From Limnomonas spitsbergensis (lineage: Eukaryota; Chlorophyta; Chlorophyceae; Chlamydomonadales): a stretch of DNA of 64,000 nucleotides. Below, piece by piece: positions 59,301 through 64,000 of this stretch. Each line of letters starts with the position of its first letter. The stretch's first letter is position 1. The stretch is from assembly GCA_037349105.1 (NCBI GenBank), contig JAYJMM010000009.1, positions 1,736,001-1,800,000 on the forward strand, read 5' to 3'. Below the pieces are notes generated by a model. That model saw nothing but the letters and a program-made list of their open reading frames with translations, had not been told where the DNA came from and did no database searches. The position numbers and the translations under genes are program-made.

Positions 59301-62300
59301 AGTGAAGGTTAGGAATCAGGGTTTATGTAAAGAGCTTGAGCCCAGGGTTTTCAACACAAGTTGTGGAATCAGGGTATATGTTTTAAAAACATGCGTATTC
59401 AGGGTTTACGGCTTCCGTCTTCAGAGTGTATGCTTCGAGTTGAGGGCAGGCAAAGCAAATTTACGGTAATTTTCAGGTTCAGGGTTTAGGATAAGAGCTA
59501 GGGTTTAGGGTTTTGGGTTTAGGGTGCCATCTGGAAACCCTACCCGGAAGAGGCCTCCAGTTTCCCGTCTCAGTCGCCCGAAGTGCCGTATCAGGCCGTA
59601 CAGCTGTCCCGCCAGCTCCTCAGGCGGTACCGCCAGGCATCGAAGTACAAGCTGCTGACGTCTCTGCCTCAGCTGTTGCTGCTGTTGCTGTTGCAACATC
59701 CTAGCGCCACCCTGAAAATCTCCTCCCACGCCCTCCCCCTCCTCCTCCGTTCCCTCCTCGTCCCCTCCCTCCTCTTCCCCTCCCTCCTCCTCCCCTCCCT
59801 CCTCTTCCCATAGCTGCTGGTGCTGCTGCTGGCGGTGGTATAGGGCTGTCTCAATCCCGTACGGAGCGTCCAGGACAAGCATGGGAGGCGGCAATGCGGA
59901 GGATCGCACAGGGGAGATAAGGGAGTCAGGAGAGCCGGCCACGCCACTGCTTGCGCCCCCGAGCTCGCTATAGCCGCTTCTGAGGCTTGCCACGTGCTGC
60001 CCGTGGGCCTGCCAAACGTGGGTGAACGGATGGTTGAGTGGGTGGGCGTGTGGGTGGGTGGGCGGTTGAGTGGATGGGTGGGAGAATGAGTGGGTGGGTG
60101 GGCAATTGAGTGGGTGGGTGGGCAGTATAGTAGGTGGGTGGGCGTTGGGTAGGTGAGTGGATGAGTGAGTGGGCAATTGAGTGGGTGAGTGGGTGGGTGG
60201 GTAGGCGCATGGGTGGGCGCGTGAGTGTGTGGGTGAGTGAGTGGGTGCGTGGGTGGGTCCACAGTATGTGCTGAAGGGCAAGGCTGCGCAACAGCACCCG
60301 TTGCAGCCGAGCTTCAGCTAAGTTCGGCTGCATTGAATGCTGTTGCGCAGTCTTGCCCTTGAGAACCTGTAGCGGAATTGTAGCGAAACAGTAGCTAAGG
60401 GGTACTCGGATTTAAGCTGAACAGGGCTGAATGGTGTCTGAATTGAGGCTGAATGATTGCTGGGCACTAGCTGTATAATGCCCTAAATATAGCCGACTGG
60501 TAGCAGAATTATAGCTGAAGTTGTAGCTGAAGCACTGCTTGATATAAGCGGTACTGTACTTCAAAGCTGACAAATTAGGTCAGTGTAAAACAGGTCTACT
60601 AGAACCACCCAACGGGCATGTCACGCAGTACGACCATACATAACGCAAGGTCATATGAAGAGACTGGAAATTCCCGGGAAAATATTAAATACTAAGTAAC
60701 ACTTGTAAGTCTTACGGTATGGTATATAAGTACGGTATATAACTTTATATTAAGTTTGAACTTGTATATGGCCGACGATCCCTAGGAACTAATGTGTATG
60801 TGTATGTCTCGCTGTTCCTTTTAGCACGCTTCATCTACAATTCAGCTAAAATTATTGAAAGGCAAACGGCCCAGCGGCAGTCAGCCGCCAGAAGGGCCAA
60901 ACTCTGATCCTTCCGAGGCAACACTCAGGGTTTGGGCTGCACCGGCCCAGCAGCAGTCATCCGCCAGAAGGGCCAAACTCTGATCCTTTCTAGGCAACAC
61001 TCAGGGTTTGGGCTGCTCCGTAAAAGGGGTATGCCAGATACCAAGACAGGTCATCGCACCAGGGTGGCCAGCGCCCTGGCCTCCATCTCCAGCTCGGGCG
61101 TGAGCGACGCGCACGCCAGCAGCGTTTGACGCGGCCGGATCAGACGTAGGATCGAAGATATGGTGCTCCTGCGTGGTCGGTGGTGTTTGATTATTCAAAT
61201 TCGAATTCAAAAATTTGAACATTGGACGGCTCAAATATAAAACGTACTTATCGGGGTTCTGATGCAGGATTGAAGATATGGTGCTCCTGCGAGGGTTTTG
61301 TTTGATTATTCAAATTCGAATTCAAAAATTTGAACATTGGTCAAATATAAAATGTACGGAAGCATTAGGGTTCAGTCGCAGGATCTAGGATCTAGGATAT
61401 ATGGTGCTCCTGCGAGGGGAAATCGGATCGCGTGTTTGCATCCACAGCTTGGGCAGAGAGAATCTGGAATGCAGTTCCTGAGGATTTGATGCACGACCCA
61501 GGACTCCTGAAAGGCATTGCGTGGTAGTTGTGTAGTTCAATCCAAATGAAGTGCACACAGAGTGTATCCGATTTGTATCATATGAAGTGTGTCTGAAACA
61601 CACACGAAGTGTATAAAGTGAAATTAAAGTGTTTCTGAATCACACTTTACAGACAAGCAGCGGCGCCACCGCCCCACCTCATCAGTGGCCAGGACATCGC
61701 CAGGTCAGCAGCGTCCAGGACCAGCAACGGCAGGCCTGGGGCCCGCGCCCGATCGGCGGAGCCTGCCACGGGAGCGGCCCACGCGGGCGGGGCACGGGCC
61801 AGCTTCTCGGCAGCTTCCGGGAGGAGGAGATGCCGGAGCTGCGGGCGGAAGTCAGTGAGAAGCTGCAGCAGCCTGCGGACAAGGGGCAGACGTCAGTGAG
61901 AAGCTGCAGCAACCTGCGGACAAAGGGCGGAAGTCAGTGAGAAGCTGCAGCAGCCTGCGGACAAGGGGCTGAAGTCTGTGAGAAGCTGCAGCAGCATGCG
62001 GACAAGGGGCGGAGGTCAGTGAGAAGCTGCAGCAACCTGCGGACAAGGGGCGGAGGTCAGTGAGAAGCTGCATCAACCTGCGGACAAGGGACGGAAATCA
62101 GTGAGAAGCTGCAGCAGCCTGCGGACAAGGGGCGGAAGTCAGTGAGAAGCTGCAGCAGCCTGCGGACAAGGGGCGGAAGTCTGTGAGAAGCTGCAGCAGC
62201 CTGCGGACAAGGGGCGGAGGTCAGTGAGAAGCTGCGGCAACCTGCAGACAAGGGGCGGACGTCAGTGAGAAGCTGCGGCAACCTGCAGACAAGGGGCGGA

Positions 62301-63964
62301 AGTCAGTGAGAAGCTGCAGCAACCTGCGGACAAGGGGCGGAAGTCAATGAGAAGCTGCAGCAGCCTGCGGACAAGGGGCGGAAGTCAATGAGAAGCTGCA
62401 GCAGCCTGCGGACAAGGGGCAGACGTCAGTGAGAAGCTGCAGCAACCTGCGGACAAGGGGCGGAAGTCAATGAGAAGCTGCAGCAGCCTGCGGACAAGGG
62501 GCGGAAGTCAATGAGAAGCTGCAGCAGCCTGCGGACAAGGGGCAGACGTCAGTGAGAATCAGGGTTTAGGGCATGAAATTAAAGGTCAGGGTTAAGGGGA
62601 TTGGGCTCAGGGTTTAGGGCATGAAATTAAAGGTCAGGGTTAAGGGGATTGGGCTCAGGGTTTAGGGCATGAAGTTAAGGATTAAGCGTTAAGGGGATTG
62701 GGCTCAGGGTTTAGGGCATGCAGTTAAGGATCAAGGGTTAAGGGGATTGGGCTCAGGGTTTAGGGCATGAAGTTAAGGGTTAAGGGTTAAGGGGATTGGG
62801 CTCAGGGTATAGGGCATGAAGTTAAGGGTTAAGGGTTAAGGGGATTGGGCTCAGGGTATAGGGCATGAAGTTAAGGGTTAAGGGTTAAGGCGATAGGGCT
62901 CAGGGTATAGGGCATGAAGTTAAAGGTTAAGGGTTAAGGGGATTGGGCTCAGGGTTTAGGGCATGAAGTTAAGGGTTAAGGGTTAAGGGGATTGGGCTCA
63001 GGGTATAGGGCATGAAGTTAAGGGTTAAGGGTTAAGGCGATTGGGCTCAGGGTATAGGGCATGAAGTTAAGGGTTAAGGGTTAAGGCGATTGGGCTCAGG
63101 GTTTAGGGCATGAAGTTAAGGGTTAAGGGTTAAGGGGATTGGGCTCAGGGCTTAGGGCATGAAGTTAAGGGTTAAGAGTTAAGGCGATTGGGCTCAGGGT
63201 TTAGGGCATGAAGTTAAGGGTTAAGGGTTAAGGGTTTAAGGGTCAGGGCTCAAGCTGCTCTCACCTGCCCGGAGTGGCCACCAGCACGTCGGGGCATCGG
63301 CCGCGTATGGCCATAACGTCCTCCATTATGTCAATCCCACCGTGCACCAGCTGCGGCAAACAGGCGGAATGCGTTATTTTTTTAATTTTTTATTATTTGC
63401 CTGTTTATTCTTAATCTAATTTTATTACCGTGCACCAGCTGCGAAAAAAAATGTGGGATGCATTGTTAATAACCTGTCTTTTTTAATATAATTTGATTAC
63501 CGTCCTGCTTTTTCTGCTAATTACCGTCCTGCCTTTTATTCTAATTAAAAGGGGTGCGCGTATACCGGTAGTCACGACGACCTCCATTATGTCCACGCCA
63601 CATCACACCAGCTGCGGCAAGCAGGCAGGATGCATTCTTATTTATTGGTACCAAAACTACAAAATTTTAAATATTATTTACAGGTTATTGCATCAATTAA
63701 TTTCAACACAAAAAAGGATCGCGGATAATCGATAAGGCTCCCCCCTGCCTGCTTGCCTCCCCTCCACTGCACATTCAGCCCCTCATACGCCTCTGCTGCC
63801 AGGTCAAACGCCTGCTAATGGACGCTGGAGGCAGGCTAGAACGTCCCCCCTCCCCTCCCCTCCCCTCCCCTCCCAGGCTCCCCACAACCTGCTTGCCTCC
63901 CCTCCACTGCACATTCAGCCCCTCATACGCCTCTGCTGCCAGGTCAAAGGCCTGCTGATGGACG
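53222..63964 (-). CDS. DEAD-box helicase-like protein, C-terminal 611 residues, probably inactive (12 exons in window)
   Basis: RNA helicase fold of the DEAD-box family, resembling plant RH31/RH25 and Mss116-type proteins. Exons: 63964-63889, 63350-63265, 61872-61678, 61168-61060, 60008-59544, 58495-58386, 56912-56836, 55830-55751, 54791-54609, 54308-54105, 53786-53691, 53377-53222, all GT-AG with matching phases. Motif Ib VATPGR is intact (49-54). Motif II is DAAD (107-110) instead of DEAD, motif III CAS (138-140) instead of SAT, motif V ATDTVLHGVD (381-390), and motif VI HRxGRxxR has become WRLDLAAT (411-418). The C-terminal AYLAMLSFY...WFQGL...PPLVPHSV region matches the family's C-terminal extension. 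The N-terminus with motifs Q and I is outside the window. Family sure; loss of ATPase activity is inferred. Confidence 0.88.
53378..53690 (-). repeat. Intron: copies of the preceding exon's donor
   Basis: 53540-53680 repeats AAGGGCCTGCCCCTACC four or five times; reversed, each is GTAGGGGCAGGCC, the donor of exon 53786-53691. 53380-53540 is G-rich. Confidence 0.8.
53691..53786 (-). CDS. Helicase-like exon (C-terminal extension)
   Basis: Residues 529-560: AIGAQGKQSAVDLVNDWFQG, then LVQDEGGFATQS. Corresponds to GRDKxRLVELANEFSRSMGL. The donor is placed at TCG/GTAGGGG because downstream repeat copies share that junction. Confidence 0.8.
53787..54104 (-). repeat. Intron: two copies of the exon 53691-53786 5' edge
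   Basis: Copies at about 53826-53897 and 53938-53985 carry TTGACCAGGTCCACCGCGGA and GTGGTTGCCCTGTGCCCCGA. 53990-54104 is unique. Confidence 0.8.
54105..54308 (-). CDS. Helicase-like exon (Ala-rich linker and C-terminal helix)
   Basis: Residues 461-528. AHFNRLASYQTSPAALLLVP, an Ala/Pro-rich stretch, then LRSAYLAMLSFYVGHPAL, equivalent to the AYQAWLGYYNS helix. Acceptor TGCCCCCAG, donor CTG/GTGAGGC, phase 0. Confidence 0.87.
54309..54608 (-). repeat. Intron: copies of the exon 54609-54791 3' edge
   Basis: Copies with CACCCTCCTGCTCATGAGGC and GTTACGGGACGCGGGTCCAG lie at about 54390-54440 and 54496-54556, each followed by a TTGTTGCATTTATCGCAGGT-type stretch. Confidence 0.8.
54609..54791 (-). 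CDS. Helicase-like exon (motif VI region, degraded)
   Basis: Residues 400-460. VGCPRGERQWYWRLDLAATI, later TQVALLMPQEQ. Aligns to VGLPxxREQYxHRxGRTxRAG...LLLLAPWE, but His, Gly and both finger Arg of motif VI are replaced. Confidence 0.85.
54792..55750 (-). repeat. Intron: 122-bp tandem repeat (five units) with exon-start copies
   Basis: Units at about 55030-55660 contain CCAGATCCAGATCCAGCCGC, CAATACCACCGCCAACCTTT, GAGGGGGGCAGACCACCAAC and TTCTTTCCGACCTTGCTAAA. The GCCGCCAATACCACCGCC part is a copy of the start of exon 54791-54609, including its acceptor. Two more diverged copies lie at 54885-54955 and 55025-55070. Confidence 0.9.
55751..55830 (-). CDS. Helicase-like exon (motif V)
   Basis: Residues 374-399: LGAIVLFATDTVLHGVDLPD, then MDLVVQ. 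Motif V (ATDxxxRGxD) with His387 for Arg. Acceptor TATCCAG completes Asp373; donor CAG/GTGAGAGG. Confidence 0.93.
55831..56835. repeat. Intron: GCGAACCCTGGTATAAAGG / TTAGGGTTAAGGTTCAGG array
   Basis: About ten units of 55-65 bp at 55970-56530, telomere-like in part. 56530-56835 is AT-richer and unique. Confidence 0.75.
56836..56912 (-). CDS. Helicase-like exon between motifs IV and V
   Basis: Residues 348-372: IQALELFRQPQPFTGGPLGS, then TSAPT. Acceptor TGTGTAG/G completes Arg347. Chosen over four similar copies at 56969-57340 because only this one is followed by a donor that keeps the frame. Confidence 0.8.
56913..57400 (-). repeat. Intron: four copies of exon 56836-56912
   Basis: Near-complete copies of the exon with acceptor at about 56960-57031, 57065-57135, 57175-57235 and 57270-57340, spaced about 105-120 bp, diverging with distance. 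Confidence 0.87.
57401..58385. repeat. Intron: unique part, 47-bp satellite and donor copies
   Basis: 57401-57680 is unique. 57735-58125 is a 47-bp array (TTAAGCCTACAATTATATAG, CTGTGTCTCCCCCTAAACCC) of about eight units. 58195-58310 carries two TAATCCTGACTGC copies of the exon 58386-58495 donor edge. Confidence 0.87.
58386..58495 (-). CDS. Helicase-like exon (motif IV)
   Basis: Residues 311-346: ALVLCPTAHTAALYRSLYRS, then LGVPTIDMHSRRSQDY. Matches VLVFCPTARTTALxAEVLxxLGLPVLEIHSRKSQ. Acceptor TCGCCCAG phase 0; donor TACAG/GTGGAAAG leaves split Arg347. Confidence 0.95.
58496..59543. repeat. Intron: exon acceptor copies and telomere-like filler
   Basis: Four units of about 95-105 bp (CAGGGCAGCGGACCAGGGCT, TGGACGGAGCGGATAGGGGG) at about 58574-58910 copy the exon 58495 acceptor edge. 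59213-59245 is a copy of the exon 59544 donor edge. The rest is TTTAGGGTTTTGGG-type sequence. Confidence 0.8.
59544..60008 (-). CDS. Helicase-like exon with an acidic/Gln low-complexity insert
   Basis: Residues 156-310. Begins AHGQHVASLRSGYSELGG. Carries a Glu/Gly run and two Gln runs mid-exon, then LRCLAVPPEELAGQLYGLIR, which matches the family VMPxxxxxxLLYxLL before motif IV. The insert of about 75 residues is not typical of the family. Acceptor TTTGGCAG, donor CGG/GTAGGG, both phase 0. Confidence 0.85.
60009..61059. repeat. Intron: GAGTGGGTGGGTGGGCAATT repeats, foldback element and a duplication
   Basis: 60020-60262 is a GTGGGTGGG minisatellite. 60274-60360 is a foldback (see separate entry). 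60360-60560 has TGTAGCTGAA-type motifs. 60865-60942 and 60941-61018 are an about 76-bp tandem duplication with CAGTCATCCGCCAGAAGGGC. 60560-60860 is unremarkable. Confidence 0.75.
60274..60360. repeat. Foldback element, nested inverted repeats
   Basis: Outer arms AAGGGCAAGGCTGCGCAACA / TGTTGCGCAGTCTTGCCCTT have one mismatch. Inner arms GTTGCAGCCGA / TTCGGCTGCAT surround a 12-nt loop. About 87 bp in total. Confidence 0.8.
61060..61168 (-). CDS. Helicase-like exon (motif III)
   Basis: Residues 120-155: STISSILRLIRPRQTLLACA, then SLTPELEMEARALATL. Motif III SAT reads CAS. Acceptor CCACGCAG/G completes Arg119; donor CTG/GTGCGATG phase 0. Confidence 0.88.
61169..61677 (-). repeat. Intron: two copies of the motif III exon acceptor edge
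   Basis: ATGCAGGATTGAAGATATGG, TGCTCCTGCGAGGG at about 61260-61298 and a diverged copy at 61378-61417 repeat the exon start. They share flanks of GATTATTCAAATTCGAATTC and AAAAATTTGAACATTGG. 61420-61677 is unique. Confidence 0.8.
61678..61872 (-). CDS. Helicase-like exon (motif II, DAAD)
   Basis: Residues 55-118. Begins LLQLLTDFRPQLRHLLLPEA, then a 25-residue Ala/Pro/Arg-rich insert, then LPLLVLDAADLAMSWPLM. The Walker B acid that activates water (Glu of DEAD) is Ala. Acceptor GTCCGCAG/G, donor ATGAG/GTGGGG. Confidence 0.92.
61873..62560 (-). repeat. 41-bp array, about 17 units, each with the motif II exon acceptor
   Basis: Unit GGCGGAAGTCAGTGAGAAGC, TGCAGCAGCCTGCGGACAAGG. Reversed, it is CCTTGTCCGCAG/GCTGCTGCAGCTTCTCACTG, the 3' splice site plus the first ~29 nt of exon 61872. 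The period (41) is not a multiple of three. Confidence 0.95.
62561..63240. repeat. 49-bp telomere-like array
   Basis: About 13 units GATTGGGCTCAGGGTTTAGG, GCATGAAGTTAAGGGTTAAG. Rich in TTAAGGG/TTTAGGG variants. Confidence 0.92.
63265..63350 (-). CDS. Helicase-like exon (motif Ib)
   Basis: Residues 26-53: LVHGGIDIMEDVMAIRGRCP, then DVLVATPG. Contains the GG of the GGxx motif and VATPGR (Arg split with the next exon). Acceptor GCCGCAG, donor GGCAG/GTGAGAG. Confidence 0.95.
63351..63888 (-). repeat. Intron: copies of both neighbouring exons
   Basis: 63420-63445 and 63560-63625 copy the motif Ib exon start (CACCAGCTGCGG, ACCTCCATTATGTC). 63735-63840 copies the whole exon 63889-63964 but with an in-frame TAG and no GT donor. 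63845-63875 is a CCCCT run. Confidence 0.85.
63889..63964 (-). CDS. Helicase-like exon between motifs Ia and Ib (first in window)
   Basis: Residues 1-25 of the visible part: VHQQAFDLAAEAYEGLNVQW, then RGGKQ. Acceptor GCCTCCAG/C, donor CAG/GTTGTGG phase 0. Upstream exons lie beyond 64000. Confidence 0.82.
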
Positions 63965-64000
63965 CTGGAGGCAGGCTAGAACGTCCCCCCTCCCCTCCCC
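63965..64000. other. Window edge, intron
   Basis: Start of the next upstream intron of the helicase-like gene, with the same CCCCTCCCCT run seen at 63845. Confidence 0.5.

Noticed and set aside
61852..62281. Periodic frames QLLTDxRPLSAGCxSFSL
   Set aside because: Translation of the 41-bp acceptor array; only the last copy belongs to an exon.
62561..63240. True telomere
   Set aside because: Regular 49-bp units with mixed TTAAGGG/TTTAGGG motifs between coding exons, so an interstitial array.
63735..63840. Second functional copy of the helicase exon 63889-63964
   Set aside because: In-frame TAG and no GT donor; a decayed duplicate.

Overview
This window is nuclear DNA of an intron-rich eukaryote, most likely a protist alga. 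Every gene is cut into short exons with GT-AG introns. The TTTAGGG/CCCTAAA motif (plant/algal-type telomere unit) is scattered through introns and spacers. There are no operons, ribosome binding sites or bacterial features. The species is not recognised. Most long open frames are low-complexity translations of tandem repeats; the real coding sequence had to be assembled exon by exon from family similarity, splice sites and phase.

Three genes account for the coding content. (1) Minus strand, 32862 down to the left edge: an organelle-targeted M3-family zinc oligopeptidase. Sixteen exons keep one open frame of 738 codons over about 33 kb, and the C-terminus lies outside the window. (2) Plus strand, 35518-51381: a complete mitochondrial carrier (SLC25), closest by eye to the 2-oxodicarboxylate carrier, with nine exons and 294 residues. 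(3) Minus strand, 63964 down to 53222: the C-terminal 611 residues of a DEAD-box helicase-like protein in twelve exons, with motifs II, III and VI degraded, so probably catalytically dead. Genes 1 and 2 are head to head across 2.65 kb; genes 2 and 3 are tail to tail across 1.84 kb. No functional link between them is evident.

The striking feature is what fills the introns. Nearly every intron carries tandem or serial degenerate copies of the edge of a neighbouring exon together with its splice site: a 40-bp satellite of about 100 units carrying the donor of peptidase exon 5, a 93-bp array carrying the exon 7 donor, a 41-bp array carrying a helicase acceptor, and many shorter sets. Introns here appear to have grown by repeated duplication of their own exon-intron junctions.

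A second major feature is a segmental duplication. Block 39763-47263, which holds carrier exons 4-6, is copied almost perfectly at 19115-26008 inside the 40-bp satellite of peptidase intron 5, antisense to that gene. The original block contains a 1.4-kb near-perfect palindrome of strongly GC3-biased coding-like sequence of unknown identity; the copy has lost one arm. Smaller elements include two inverted-repeat MITE-like families, tRNA-derived elements with a GCGA-capped hairpin in place of the anticodon arm, a dispersed retroelement-like tail, and three isolated hairpins.
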